Of a stretch of 64,000 nt of DNA, positions 14,762 to 23,469 are shown one piece after another; within the stretch, counting starts at the first letter, position 1; every line of letters begins with the position of its first letter. The translations under genes and the position numbers were made by a program. The notes below the pieces were generated by a model that saw only the letters and a program-made list of their open reading frames with translations, had not been told where the DNA came from and ran no database searches. This DNA comes from Candidatus Auribacterota bacterium (GTDB lineage Bacteria > Auribacterota > JAFGBW01 > JAFGJP01), in NCBI GenBank assembly GCA_023144635.1, contig JAGLFH010000026.1:1-64000 (forward strand), given 5' to 3'.

Positions 14762-15136
14762 TTATTGTATATGTTTATTGTCGTCAGCTTTTTCGCTGTA
14801 TCCGCTTTCCTGACGCTCAAAATTGACTTTATTTTTTTGCATATATATGCGGTGTACATCATCAGCATCAAGTCCGACTACTTGAGCAGCTGAGATCAAA
14901 AAATGAAAGATATCTATTATTTCTACTTTTATGTTTTGTTCATCGAATTTTTGATATTTTGCCCACCATTTCCATGGAACACTATCTATCAGCTCTGATA
15001 TCTCCTGAGACATGGCACGGCAGTAATTGAGTATCCATTTTTGTTTTTCTTCCATGTTCATTGAATCTGTATCGACACCAATACGCTTATTTAGCTCTTT
15101 TTGCATTTTGAACATTGCTTGCAACTGATCTTCCAT
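14762..15136 (-). CDS. Dimeric dUTPase-like (all-alpha NTP-PPase) protein
   Basis: 124 aa, all-helical. The Mg2+-binding motif of the superfamily is visible: QEISELIDSVPWKWW (ExxE, about residues 48-62) and EIIDIFHFLISAAQ (ExxD, about 77-90), with WKWWAKYQ typical of dUTPase_2. The family hydrolyses dUTP to dUMP + PPi and keeps uracil out of DNA. The ATG at 15136 has GGAGAA at a good distance; an ATG at 15151 lacks a ribosome-binding site. No relation to the neighbouring secretion genes is apparent. Confidence 0.88.
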   Translation of the reverse strand: MEDQLQAMFKMQKELNKRIGVDTDSMNMEEKQKWILNYCRAMSQEISELIDSVPWKWWAKYQKFDEQNIKVEIIDIFHFLISAAQVVGLDADDVHRIYMQKNKVNFERQESGYSEKADDNKHIQ

Positions 15137-15321
15137 AATATTATTCTCCATAAAGTTGAATTTAAAAATGATGTTACAAAGAATGGTCTTTATTGTCTAT
15201 TAAATTCTTATGCATTACTTAAGATTATTGTTAAGAAGTGGGGGTGGACATAAGAAATTAACTTAAAGCAAAAGCTTGAACTGTTTAGGGGTTAGTATTT
15301 GTCTTTATATACTCTTATTTT

Positions 15322-15360
15322 AAAGAGATTATTCTCTTTTCCTTATTAACTATAATAGTT
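15322..15360 (+). promoter_or_regulatory. Possible regulatory palindromes upstream of gspD
   Basis: A hairpin AAAGAGA-TTAT-TCTCTTT (15322-15339) and a palindrome AACTAT-A-ATAGTT (15348-15360) that contains TATAAT (15351-15356) lie 55-90 nt before gspD. The site may bind a regulator, for example the MerR-like protein encoded at 13388; this link is inference only. Confidence 0.35.
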
Positions 15361-15412
15361 ATAATAAAATAAACAAAATTTAAAGAAATATTTAAACCTA
15401 AAAGGAACTTCT

Positions 15413-17422
15413 ATGAATTTTAAAAACTGCATTGTCGTGATCCTTTTTTTAAGCGTTTTCTTTTCTACTCAATTACTTGCTGAAGATGACAGGCAGGCAC
15501 CTACACATGTAAAAATGAAAAATACCGGAAAACCGCTTCCGTCTCATGAAAAAGATGAAAGAGATCAGTCTTTGGAAAACAATAAAAATGAATCAAGTAT
15601 TATTAATAAAAGCAATGTTTCTATAAAACCAAGTGCAGTTATAACACTTGAGATGAAAGATATAGCAATAGTAGAGGTTCTGAAAATACTTTCAAAAAAA
15701 GGTAAAATAAATATCATAATCGGACAAAATGTAAAAGGGCGTATCACACTTTTTCTAAAAGATGTAAGTGTCTGGGATGCGTTAAAAAATGTTTTTGAAA
15801 TAGCTAACCTTGCTTATGTAAAAAGAGGGAGTGTATTTCAGATAATGACAGGGAGAGATTATTTACAACTTTATGGAAGAGCATTTTTCGATAATCGGGA
15901 AATGAAGATAATCCCTGTACATCATGCTGATGTAAATGACGTGCTTGGCGGGGTAAAAGGATTTGTTTCTAAAATAGGAAGTATTAATATCGATGCAAGG
16001 ACAAATTCTTTAATTGTTATAGACTCTACAGATACTATCAGAGAAATTGAAAGAGCGGTTTTTCAGATAGACCGCCCTCTAATGACTGAGATCTTTTCGC
16101 TTCGTTATCTTTCTATTACTCAGGCAGAGGAAATAGTTAAAAATATAATTACAAAGAAAGGGAAATATCAAATTGATGCTGCTACTAACAAGATCATAAT
16201 TACAGATATAAGCGGAAGAATAGAAACAATTAGAAAAATAATTCAGGAATATGATGTTGAAACATCACTTATAACAAGAATCTATCGCTTAAACTATGCT
16301 TCATATGAAAAACTGGAACCTAAAATAAAGGAACTAGTAACTCCAAATATAGGTAAAGTTTCTTCAGATGAAAGGACAAACACTATTGTTGTAATGGATA
16401 TTCCTTCTAATATTGAAAAGATAGATCAGGTAATAAATGCCTATGATGCAAAGACTCTAGAGGTGCTGATAGAGGCTAAAATCGTTCAGGTACAGCTTTC
16501 TGATGATTTTAAATACGGTATAAACTGGCAGCATGTTGTTAATAACTGGCAAAACAGTGATTTAAACGTGAAATTCTTAAGCGGATTTGATGTGGTATCT
16601 TCTTCTGCCAGTTCTTTAATAAGTTCAACAACGGATGATTCAACAGATGAAACTGCTCCTGAAACTGAGACAACGGAAACACCATTTAGTGATACAGTTG
16701 CCTCTTTAGGCGGCGGAAGGATGATTGCAACAGGCCAGATAAACCACAGGGATTTTGACAGTGTCTTAGATATATTGCGTCAGGTGGGTAATGCAAAGGT
16801 CCTTTCTTCTCCAAGAATAATGGTAATTGACGGAGAAACGGCAAAAATACAGGTAGCAAAACGAGAAGCATATGTGACAAATACTATTATTACAAATACA
16901 GGCCAGCCTTCTGAGACGGCAGAAAACGTAAATTTTGTAGATGTCGGTGTGATTCTTACGGTAACCCCCCAGATAAATGATGAAGGTTTTATTTTAATGA
17001 AAATAAAACCGGAAGTAAGTGTAGTTGATTCTGTAAAGACAACATCGACAGGAAATACCGTTCCTATTGTAGCTACTCAGGAAGCAGAATCCAGCATACT
17101 TGTAAAAGATGGAGTAACTATCGTAATGGGAGGACTTATACAGGAACGAACGTTAAAAACTACAAGTAAGATACCGTTTCTTGGTGATATCCCAATTCTG
17201 GGAATACCTTTTAGAAAGTTGATAAAGGAAGTAGATAAAACAGAGCTTGTGCTTTTCTTAACACCAACGATCGTACAGGGCGATAGGAATTTTTATGATG
17301 ATGATTCAGTGATCGTAGGTGATGATGTAAAAGAAATATTTGAACAGGCGACTCCGGAATTTTATACCAATCCTATAAAAAAGACAAAAAGATTCCTTAA
17401 AGATGAATTTTTAGCAGAATAA
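15413..17422 (+). CDS. gspD: Type II secretion secretin GspD
   Basis: 669 aa with a Sec signal peptide (residues 1-24, cleavage near LLA/EDD). After a charged, low-complexity linker come an N0 domain (about 75-150), N1-N3 modules (repeats with INIDARTNSLIVID, IDAATNKIIITD and SSDERTNTIVVMD), an acidic/Thr-rich insert (about 400-425), and the secretin barrel: EAKIVQVQLSDDFKYGINW, VLSSPRIMVIDGETAKIQV, VGVILTVTPQIND and the final VMGGLIQERTLKTTSKIPFLGDIP (two parts). It forms the outer-membrane multimeric channel. AAGGA ribosome-binding site; monocistronic and divergent from the dUTPase gene. Confidence 0.97.
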   Translation: MNFKNCIVVILFLSVFFSTQLLAEDDRQAPTHVKMKNTGKPLPSHEKDERDQSLENNKNESSIINKSNVSIKPSAVITLEMKDIAIVEVLKILSKKGKINIIIGQNVKGRITLFLKDVSVWDALKNVFEIANLAYVKRGSVFQIMTGRDYLQLYGRAFFDNREMKIIPVHHADVNDVLGGVKGFVSKIGSINIDARTNSLIVIDSTDTIREIERAVFQIDRPLMTEIFSLRYLSITQAEEIVKNIITKKGKYQIDAATNKIIITDISGRIETIRKIIQEYDVETSLITRIYRLNYASYEKLEPKIKELVTPNIGKVSSDERTNTIVVMDIPSNIEKIDQVINAYDAKTLEVLIEAKIVQVQLSDDFKYGINWQHVVNNWQNSDLNVKFLSGFDVVSSSASSLISSTTDDSTDETAPETETTETPFSDTVASLGGGRMIATGQINHRDFDSVLDILRQVGNAKVLSSPRIMVIDGETAKIQVAKREAYVTNTIITNTGQPSETAENVNFVDVGVILTVTPQINDEGFILMKIKPEVSVVDSVKTTSTGNTVPIVATQEAESSILVKDGVTIVMGGLIQERTLKTTSKIPFLGDIPILGIPFRKLIKEVDKTELVLFLTPTIVQGDRNFYDDDSVIVGDDVKEIFEQATPEFYTNPIKKTKRFLKDEFLAE

Positions 17423-17436
17423 TCAGTATAGGTATG

Positions 17437-17465
17437 TAGGGACACAGCGTGCTGTGTCCGTGTGA
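17437..17465 (+). repeat. REP-like palindrome (GGACACAGCGTGCTGTGTCC)
   Basis: GTAGGGACACAGCGTGCTGT followed by GTCCGTGTG. It has the same frame as family E (GTAGGGAC...GTCCG) but a different arm sequence. It may serve as the gspD terminator hairpin, but no T-run follows. Confidence 0.65.
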
Positions 17466-17569
17466 AAGAGGAAAGATAAGATTTTAAAAACAAACTAAGA
17501 AAAAACCTTCTACATCCTGCTTTTCCATCTGCGTTTATCTCCTTCGATTTCACTCAGGATATAAGACGA

Positions 17570-17607
17570 GTGAGCACTTCGACAAGCTCAGTGTAGACTC
17601 TGTCGAA
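17570..17607 (+). repeat. Family-B repeat
   Basis: GTGAGCACTTCGACAAGCTC followed by AGTGTAGACTCTGTCGAA; third copy in the window. Confidence 0.7.
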
Positions 17608-17613
17608 CTATGT

Positions 17614-17656
17614 GTGTGCTGAAAGTCCGCCGGGGCGGATGGCTAATCTGCTTTTT
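17614..17656 (+). repeat. Family-C repeat
   Basis: GTGCTGAAAGTCCGCCGGGG followed by CGGATGGCTAATCTGC; about 32 nt identical with the copy at 14357. Confidence 0.72.
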
Positions 17657-17663
17657 CTGTTTT

Positions 17664-17692
17664 ACAGCGGGCGCAGTCAAGCGGCGCCCCTA
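17664..17692 (+). repeat. Family-D palindromic repeat
   Basis: AGCGGGCGCAGTCAAGCGGC followed by GCCCCTATC; second copy of the repeat at 13996. Confidence 0.7.
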
Positions 17693-17790
17693 TCGCAGAT
17701 CCGCCATCTTGTTGGGAGGACATACATTTTATTTTAATGTCGTCGAAGACACCATTATTTTTCACTTTTAATTTTTAATTTCTTTTACAC

Positions 17791-17817
17791 GGACAGGGGC
17801 AAGCCCTGTCCCTACAT
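17791..17817 (+). repeat. Family-E REP palindrome
   Basis: GGACAGGGGCAAGCCCTGTC followed by CCTACAT. Arms GGACAGGG and CCCTGTCC form an 8-bp stem. Three more copies surround or lie inside the RAYT gene at 56811. Confidence 0.85.
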
Positions 17818-17874
17818 ACTTTTTATTTCTTCGTGTTCCTTCGTGGTGAATTTCTTTTCTTTTTTTTCTGCGTT

Positions 17875-18405
17875 TTATGGAAACCCTATTCTTGAGATAT
17901 TTATGGATGCACGAAGTGAATCACCCGTTGATGTACTACTCTCAGACTGGATCCTTATTTTTTCAACATTAAAAAGGAAAGGTGATTTACTTAAGTAAAA
18001 AATAAATTCTTGTATTTGATTAAGAGTACCAGCACATTCTATTCGAATACTAAATTCTTTATAATCGGGATGTATTTTTATTGGTGCATCATCTATTTTA
18101 TTTATCTTAAGGTTTTTTGTGCGTGATATTGATTCTATTTCCTGCTTTGTTTTTAAATTTTCTTCATCATCGTCTCCTGTAAGTTTATAAGTCTTAAAAA
18201 GACTATCATAGTTTTTTTCTATAATGTTCCTGTTCTTCATGATAGTAATATTGCTTTCTATTCTTGACTGCATCTCTTTTTCTTCTGAATAAAGTTTTTT
18301 GTATTTTATCAGAACAGGTCCTAATATAAACTCATAGATCAAATAAATTATTAGAAAAACTAAAACTAAAAGAACTGCCTTCTGGTTTCTTTGCTTTGTT
18401 TTCAT
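17875..18405 (-). CDS. gspM: GspM/PilO-like inner-membrane T2SS protein
   Basis: 176 aa. One N-terminal membrane segment (VLLVLVFLIIYLIYEFILG, about 11-29), a coiled-coil stretch (about 35-95) and a small ferredoxin-like C-terminal domain (about 105-176: FSIRIECAGTLNQIQEFIFYL). This is the layout of GspM and PilO, bitopic proteins that form the inner-membrane platform with GspL. It overlaps the GspL gene by 4 nt (ATGA) and is the last gene of the minus-strand gsp operon. The label rests on position and architecture more than on sequence motifs. Confidence 0.78.
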   Translation of the reverse strand: MKTKQRNQKAVLLVLVFLIIYLIYEFILGPVLIKYKKLYSEEKEMQSRIESNITIMKNRNIIEKNYDSLFKTYKLTGDDDEENLKTKQEIESISRTKNLKINKIDDAPIKIHPDYKEFSIRIECAGTLNQIQEFIFYLSKSPFLFNVEKIRIQSESSTSTGDSLRASINISRIGFP

Positions 18406-19835
18406 AAGTTTTCCCTATTATTTGCCGGATCTTTGTAATATATCTTTAACCTGAAAGTAGAAACTTCTGTTCCCTTAACTTTTTTTCTGTCAATAGAGCC
18501 TTCAGCTTCTACTTTTTCAAATATATTCCTTTTACGTATTTTTTTCATAAAATCATAAACATCCGTATTTGACTTAGCATGACCAGATATATCGATGATA
18601 TTGTTTTTTACCATTGAAAAAGAAGATATGCGCATATTTCGATTCATCTGCGGTATTATTTCAGCAAGAGAATTTAGTATTATTAATTGCTGCTTTTTGA
18701 TGTTTTGAGCGGATAGTATCCTTCTGTACAGCTTTTTTATAGACCTTGCTTCATGTTCGATTTTGCTCAGCTCTTTTTTAAGGGATTCTACAGATTGTTT
18801 TTTTCTTCCGTATGTTATTGTAAAAACAGTAATAAAAGTTATAAAAAATGCGCAGACAAACAGCCCGGCTTTTATTATTTTTTTTGATCGTCTTATTTTA
18901 TTTATGATAGTTTTATATCCCGATGGTAGAAAATTCATAGAATCATTTTTTAGCACTGATATCATTGCATGAAAAGGAATATCGCAAGGTGTTTTTGCTG
19001 CAATGAATCCTGCCTCTTTGTAGCTGATCTTTCGTATTCTGATACCGCTCAACTCATTTATTTCTTCAGGAAAGGATATTTGATCTAAAAAACAAAAACA
19101 CTCCTCAGGCAGATCTTCAGGAAACTCTTCTTTATTAAAAGCAATAAATCTTTGCATTTCTGAGAAAATAAAGCCTGATGAGTCAACATTTTTTTCAAGA
19201 TCAGTAGAAGGGAAAATAACTGTACGTGAATTAAGTATGCAATCGTTTTTTAGAATAGAAAAATGAACAGAAGTTTTATCTTTGAGAATTGACATATAAG
19301 GAGTTCCCTTGATGCGTGATCTTTCCCAGAGTTTTGGGATCCCGTCAAGATCAAGCCTTATATTATTTACCAGGACTTCTGATTTTCCAAAAATATAAAG
19401 GTTATTGTAAAGGATCTTACGGTTTATTATCCAAAGGTGTATATTTATATATCCTTTATTGTCTTTTCCCGCATAGCTTACTTTTGCGATTGAATCTTCC
19501 GGAGGAAAAGGAGAAAGTTTCGGAAGTTTTAAAAGAGCCATTTTTCTTGCTTCTTTAAAATCTGCTGCCGGAAGTGCTATTCTTTTGTTTACAAAGAAAT
19601 CCCTTGGAAGCACAATATCAAGAGAAGAAATAGAGGCCTTTTCTAATTTTTGTTTAAGCTCTTTATCTGTTGAAGATTCAAATGAGTGATCAATGATCTC
19701 TGTTACAGTGCAGGGCTCGTTTTTAGAGCTTATAAGATAAATTTGAACACTTGTCTTTCTAATATAGGCAAAATATCGATTGTTTGAAGTAAAATAGTCC
19801 TTGAGGTCATTGCAAATTGTCAGACTTTTTTCCAT
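18402..19835 (-). CDS. gspL: GspL-like assembly platform protein
   Basis: 477 aa. The N-terminal about 300 residues have the look of the actin-like (PilM/GspL cytoplasmic) domain without clear nucleotide motifs. A single membrane segment (AGLFVCAFFITFITVFTITYG, about 322-342, two overlapping parts) is followed by a coiled coil and a PilN-like periplasmic domain with ISSFSMVKNNIIDISGHAKS (about 400-419). GspL links the ATPase GspE to the pseudopilus. ATG at 19835 is preferred (GGGA upstream); a GTG at 19850 is possible. Overlaps gspK by 16 nt. Confidence 0.8.
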   Translation of the reverse strand: MEKSLTICNDLKDYFTSNNRYFAYIRKTSVQIYLISSKNEPCTVTEIIDHSFESSTDKELKQKLEKASISSLDIVLPRDFFVNKRIALPAADFKEARKMALLKLPKLSPFPPEDSIAKVSYAGKDNKGYINIHLWIINRKILYNNLYIFGKSEVLVNNIRLDLDGIPKLWERSRIKGTPYMSILKDKTSVHFSILKNDCILNSRTVIFPSTDLEKNVDSSGFIFSEMQRFIAFNKEEFPEDLPEECFCFLDQISFPEEINELSGIRIRKISYKEAGFIAAKTPCDIPFHAMISVLKNDSMNFLPSGYKTIINKIRRSKKIIKAGLFVCAFFITFITVFTITYGRKKQSVESLKKELSKIEHEARSIKKLYRRILSAQNIKKQQLIILNSLAEIIPQMNRNMRISSFSMVKNNIIDISGHAKSNTDVYDFMKKIRKRNIFEKVEAEGSIDRKKVKGTEVSTFRLKIYYKDPANNRENL

Positions 19836-20770
19836 GAAACTATTTCCCACTGTTCGTTCTCTATTCTAATTATTGCTACAATGTTATATGCTTTTTTTGA
19901 ATTCTCTTTTTTTAGTTCAAGCTCTATTTTAAAATAGTTAGAATTCGTTGAAAGAAGATCAATTCTATCTTCTATTTCCTTAATCTCTTCAGAATAGCAG
20001 ATTTCACCCAATTTTTCAATGATGTCCTCAGGTGATTCAAAGAATTGATCGTCTTCAGTAAAATCTGTAAAGTCTTCACCTTTACGGTAATCAAGTATTT
20101 TATCTATCAATATTTCGGATAAACCTATATAAACAAGTGTATCTCTGTTCACGGTATTAAAATTTATTTTTCCATTCCCGAACACCGTGAAGAAAGGAAG
20201 GGCAGCTGTTCCATTGTTATCAATATCTTTGACAAACAAGATCTCTTCAGGTGATGATAATGGAGCATTCTTGCAGCTATATCCTTTTTCAAGGGAAGAA
20301 TAATAATTTTGTTCTGCTCCATTTCCGTTATTGGTGTCATCATCATCACTATCTATCCAGTCAAGAAGACAGGCTGAAGCGTTTTCAGGAAGATCGAAGG
20401 AATAAAAAAATCTCTCAAGAGTCTCTTCGTCAGAAGAATTCAGGTTCAGCATACGTTCCTCGTCCTTTACGGAAACAGTTATAAACAGGTTTTCAATAAA
20501 GGGTATATCAGATGGTGAATAATCCAGAATTAAAAAAAGTTCTGATGATTTGACAATATTCTGATTGTCTCTTTTAGTTATATCATAAGCTATTTTTGTT
20601 ATTATACCTTTTGCAATAAAATTCATTTTGGCTTCATTTGCATGCTCTGAAGAAGTATCGAGTCTTAAACGGGTCTGGTAGCTTATAAGCACTGTGATAA
20701 CAGAGATGATCATTATTATCCATACTGCTGTTACCAGAATAAAGGCTTTTTGATTATTTTTTTTACTCAC
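19820..20770 (-). CDS. gspK: GspK-like minor pseudopilin
   Basis: 316 aa. Short basic start (VSKKNNQK) then the hydrophobic pilin-type helix AFILVTAVWIIMIISVITVL. GspK lacks the usual pilin Glu5, as seen here. The large inserted domain has the T2SSK traits: NLNSSDEETLERFFYSF, CLLDWIDSDDDDTNNGNGAE (metal-binding acidic patch), and the helix-hairpin-helix-like INFNTVNRDTLVYIGLSEIL. It caps the pseudopilus tip. A GTG start at 20770 overlaps the gspJ stop by 8 nt and has GGAAGAAG upstream; an ATG at 20833 would add 21 residues without pilin character. Confidence 0.86.
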   Translation of the reverse strand: MSKKNNQKAFILVTAVWIIMIISVITVLISYQTRLRLDTSSEHANEAKMNFIAKGIITKIAYDITKRDNQNIVKSSELFLILDYSPSDIPFIENLFITVSVKDEERMLNLNSSDEETLERFFYSFDLPENASACLLDWIDSDDDDTNNGNGAEQNYYSSLEKGYSCKNAPLSSPEEILFVKDIDNNGTAALPFFTVFGNGKINFNTVNRDTLVYIGLSEILIDKILDYRKGEDFTDFTEDDQFFESPEDIIEKLGEICYSEEIKEIEDRIDLLSTNSNYFKIELELKKENSKKAYNIVAIIRIENEQWEIVSWKKV

Positions 20771-21452
20771 TTTTTTCTTCTTCCTTGATAGGAATACTAT
20801 TCCATATTTTTGACAGCATGATGATAGTATCATGCTGGGTCTCGATTTTATTTTCCTGTAAAGAATAGTGCAATTTTATTGCATCAGGATAAGCTTCTTC
20901 TGACCAATTGTCCTGCCAAACAAATGTTTGCTCTTCTTCCTCCTCCTCAGTGTTATTAAATAACAGATAACTAAATTTCAAACCTTTGATCCTGTTACTC
21001 AAAGAATATGAATAAAGTGACCCATAAGTCTCAATATCTTCTCCTTCATTCAAAGGGAAAGGATTTTCTGTCTTTTTATTAATTGTGATCTCGCCGGATT
21101 CACTTGCCGAAATTGTATAAGTGATTTTATTTAAATAATGATCATTGGTAATAGCATAGGGAGCACAAAAATATAGGCTTTCTGCGGTACCAATAAGCCT
21201 TAAGTTTCCTACAACAACAGATCTGTTGATCTCTTTTTCCAAAATATTTGACACCAGATTTGCAAGGCCTTCAGGATCGTCAAAGGATTGTTCTCTTTTG
21301 TAAACCGTAAGAGCAATATTAAGTGAGTAAATAAGTGTCAGGGCTATGAAAGAGAAAATGGTTATGGCTATAAAAAACTCTGCCAGAGTAAAACCAAATT
21401 CTCTATTTTTATTTAGACAAAATCGTGAATGTTTCAAAAATAGTTTTTTCAT
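20763..21452 (-). CDS. gspJ: GspJ-like minor pseudopilin
   Basis: 229 aa. Prepilin-type leader ending in KNREFG, then FTLAEFFIAITIFSFIALTL, with Glu at mature position 5. The globular domain includes LKFSYLLFNN and PDAIKLHYSL, reminiscent of GspJ. An acidic run EEEEEE (about 180-186) is unusual. ATG at 21452 overlaps gspI by 44 nt; a longer frame starting at 21569 would read through gspI and add a non-pilin extension, so it is not favoured. Confidence 0.8.
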   Translation of the reverse strand: MKKLFLKHSRFCLNKNREFGFTLAEFFIAITIFSFIALTLIYSLNIALTVYKREQSFDDPEGLANLVSNILEKEINRSVVVGNLRLIGTAESLYFCAPYAITNDHYLNKITYTISASESGEITINKKTENPFPLNEGEDIETYGSLYSYSLSNRIKGLKFSYLLFNNTEEEEEEQTFVWQDNWSEEAYPDAIKLHYSLQENKIETQHDTIIMLSKIWNSIPIKEEEKSE

Positions 21453-21786
21453 TTTCAAATACTTTAAAATGTATTGATAACAGTTGATCTTCAGTGTTTT
21501 CAATAGGATTGAAATCAGCTTTCCATTGATACATATGTCTTTCGTACTTTGTGGATCCGGTTTTTTCATTTGAATCAGGGGTTTCGCGTAATTCCTGTAT
21601 TACTTCGAACATTTTAGTTTTGGAAATAAATTCTGCTGCTTCCAGTTGACGGATCCTGTTAACTCCCTTTAATGAATGAGATAATGCAGACATGATCACA
21701 AAAAGCGTGGTAGCAACGATAAGTAGAGTTACGGATACTTCTACCAGAAAAAAACCGTTAGTATTTCTTTTGTTTATTTTTATCAT
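21409..21786 (-). CDS. gspI: GspI-like minor pseudopilin
   Basis: 125 aa. Leader MIKINKRNTNG, cleaved before FFLVEVSVTLLIVATTLFVI with Glu at mature position 5. The rest is short (about 95 residues), which fits GspI, the smallest of the tip pseudopilins. LEAAEFISKTKMFEVIQEL corresponds to the GspI helix after the pilin stalk. It lies 13 nt downstream of gspH and overlaps gspJ. Confidence 0.82.
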   Translation of the reverse strand: MIKINKRNTNGFFLVEVSVTLLIVATTLFVIMSALSHSLKGVNRIRQLEAAEFISKTKMFEVIQELRETPDSNEKTGSTKYERHMYQWKADFNPIENTEDQLLSIHFKVFENEKTIFETFTILSK

Positions 21787-21799
21787 AAAATAAAAACTT

Positions 21800-22243
21800 T
21801 CAGTTTATGTCAGCGTTTGTGTTAGATATGTTAAAATTGCCGGTATTTTTTTTAGAATTTATAAAATATTTATTACCTGTCATATCGCTTAAGATGATCG
21901 TAAATTCAGATGAGGTTCCGCTGGAGTAAAAAAAAAGATTTTTTTTATCTACTGTTATTGATAAGCTGGAACTCAAACGATATTTTCTGTATTGCCCTAT
22001 ATTGGTATCTGTTATATAAAAAGCAGGAGGAGATTCCTGAAAACTTACAGTGTATGTCTTTTGAGCATATACTGCTTTGTTTCTACAAAAACGAAGATAC
22101 TCGGTTAACTTCTTTGCCTCGCTCTTTATTTTCATAGATTTATATGTAGCTGAAAGACGGGGAGTACTAAGGGTAATAATAAATGACAGTATTACTATCA
22201 TTACCAGCAGTTCAATAAGAGTAAAACCTAAATTCTTTTTCAT
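21800..22243 (-). CDS. gspH: GspH-like minor pseudopilin
   Basis: 147 aa. Leader MKKNLG, then FTLIELLVMIVILSFIITLS with Glu5. Followed by LRFCRNKAVYAQKTYTVSF, the GspH/FimT pattern (R..A...). The C-terminal part is beta-rich. Starts inside the stop of gspF (ATGA overlap). Confidence 0.85.
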   Translation of the reverse strand: MKKNLGFTLIELLVMIVILSFIITLSTPRLSATYKSMKIKSEAKKLTEYLRFCRNKAVYAQKTYTVSFQESPPAFYITDTNIGQYRKYRLSSSLSITVDKKNLFFYSSGTSSEFTIILSDMTGNKYFINSKKNTGNFNISNTNADIN

Positions 22244-23451
22244 GTTACAGAGAAGTTCAGTTGAAAAATAGGAAGAAGTATCGCAATAGCTATAAAACCT
22301 ATGGTTGCTCCAAAGATCAATATCATAACAGGTTCAATAATAGTGATGAACATTTCAAGAGTGCTTTGAACATCTCTTTGGTAATGAGCTGAAAGCTTAA
22401 GAAGAGGCTTATCAAGGCTTCCTGTTTTTTCACCTACGCGTACCATATTGACGCATTCCGGAAAAAAAATCGTGGAGCTTTCCATAAGTTGTGAAATACT
22501 TTTCCCTTTTTTAAAATTATTTAATATGGTTTCAAGTTCTTTTTTAACGATCAGATTATTTGCCGAGTCTTTTGTTATTAAAAGTGCTTGAGCAGGAGGA
22601 ACTCCATTTTTTATTAACGTACCAAAAGAATAAAAACTTTCAGACAGCTCTTTTTTAAGCACGATTGTGCGGACGTAAGGAAGTTTAAGTAATGTTTTCT
22701 GGTAAAATATGCGGCCTTCATTTGTGGTAAGAAATTTTCTTGCAATAAGGATCAAGACGATGATTGCAATAATGATGACTTGCCAGTGAGCTTCTAGTAC
22801 ATTAGAGATGTTTAATAAAATTTTTGTAATTAATGGGATGTTTACGTCCATGTCTTCAAAGACCGGAATTAGATTCGGAAGAATAACAGTAAAAAGTATA
22901 CCAATTGTAAGTATGCCTATTAGAAAAAGAAAAGAAGGATAAGCTAATGATTTAATCAGGCTGTTTTTGAGGGTGTTTTTCTTTTCATAGAAGTCTGCAA
23001 TACGTAAAAAAGAAGCTTCCAGGGTACCGCTTGCTTCTCCGGCTTTTACAAGGTTGACAAAAAGCGGGGAAAAACCTGTCTCCTGATTTTGCATGCTCCA
23101 TGAAAGAGATTGTCCTTCCTGAAGGTCCTTTCGAATATTTTGTGTTATTTTTTTTAGAAATGTATGTGAGGTTTGTTTAGCAATTATTGTAAATACTTCT
23201 AAAACAGGAATTCCGCCTTCGAGAAGGTCTGCTATATTTCTTGTGTAAATTGACAATTCTGAAATGGAAGCTTTTTTACTGGAAAAGAGTTGTTTAAAAA
23301 TATTTTTTGAAGATTGCTTTTCCTTAAGCTCGAATGGAAATAAACCTTCATCTGAAAGTTTCATAAGGGCAGAATTCTTGTTTTCTGCTTTTATTACTCC
23401 TTGGGTAATATCATTAGGAGATCTTTTTGCTTTATAATAAAATTCTTTCAT
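22240..23451 (-). CDS. gspF: Type II secretion inner-membrane protein GspF
   Basis: 403 aa, standard length. Two T2SSF domains (about 65-190 and 268-390), each ending in membrane segments; the signature G(E)xSGxLx is seen as VKAGEASGTLEASFLRIADFY in the first and VRVGEKTGSLDKPLLKLSAHY in the second (each in two parts). N-terminal cytoplasmic region FYYKAKRSPNDITQGVIKAE is usual. GspF is the polytopic platform around which the pseudopilus is built. 18 nt after gspE. Confidence 0.96.
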   Translation of the reverse strand: MKEFYYKAKRSPNDITQGVIKAENKNSALMKLSDEGLFPFELKEKQSSKNIFKQLFSSKKASISELSIYTRNIADLLEGGIPVLEVFTIIAKQTSHTFLKKITQNIRKDLQEGQSLSWSMQNQETGFSPLFVNLVKAGEASGTLEASFLRIADFYEKKNTLKNSLIKSLAYPSFLFLIGILTIGILFTVILPNLIPVFEDMDVNIPLITKILLNISNVLEAHWQVIIIAIIVLILIARKFLTTNEGRIFYQKTLLKLPYVRTIVLKKELSESFYSFGTLIKNGVPPAQALLITKDSANNLIVKKELETILNNFKKGKSISQLMESSTIFFPECVNMVRVGEKTGSLDKPLLKLSAHYQRDVQSTLEMFITIIEPVMILIFGATIGFIAIAILLPIFQLNFSVT

Positions 23452-23469
23452 TGATAAACCAGTTTTGGT

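Larger units (their letters stand above)
17423..17874. other. Repeat-rich non-coding stretch
   Basis: No gene. Contains, in order: a palindrome GGACACAGCGTGCTGTGTCC (17441-17460), family G inverted (17527-17543), family B (17570-17607), family C (17614-17656), family D (17664-17692), family E (17791-17817), and a CGTGTTCCTTCGTGGTGAA element (about 17830-17850). At least six repeat families are joined in 450 nt. Confidence 0.8.

Noticed and set aside
21453-21569. N-terminal extension of GspJ (39 residues)
   Set aside because: It lies within gspI and would put the prepilin cleavage site over 55 residues from the start, unlike known prepilins.
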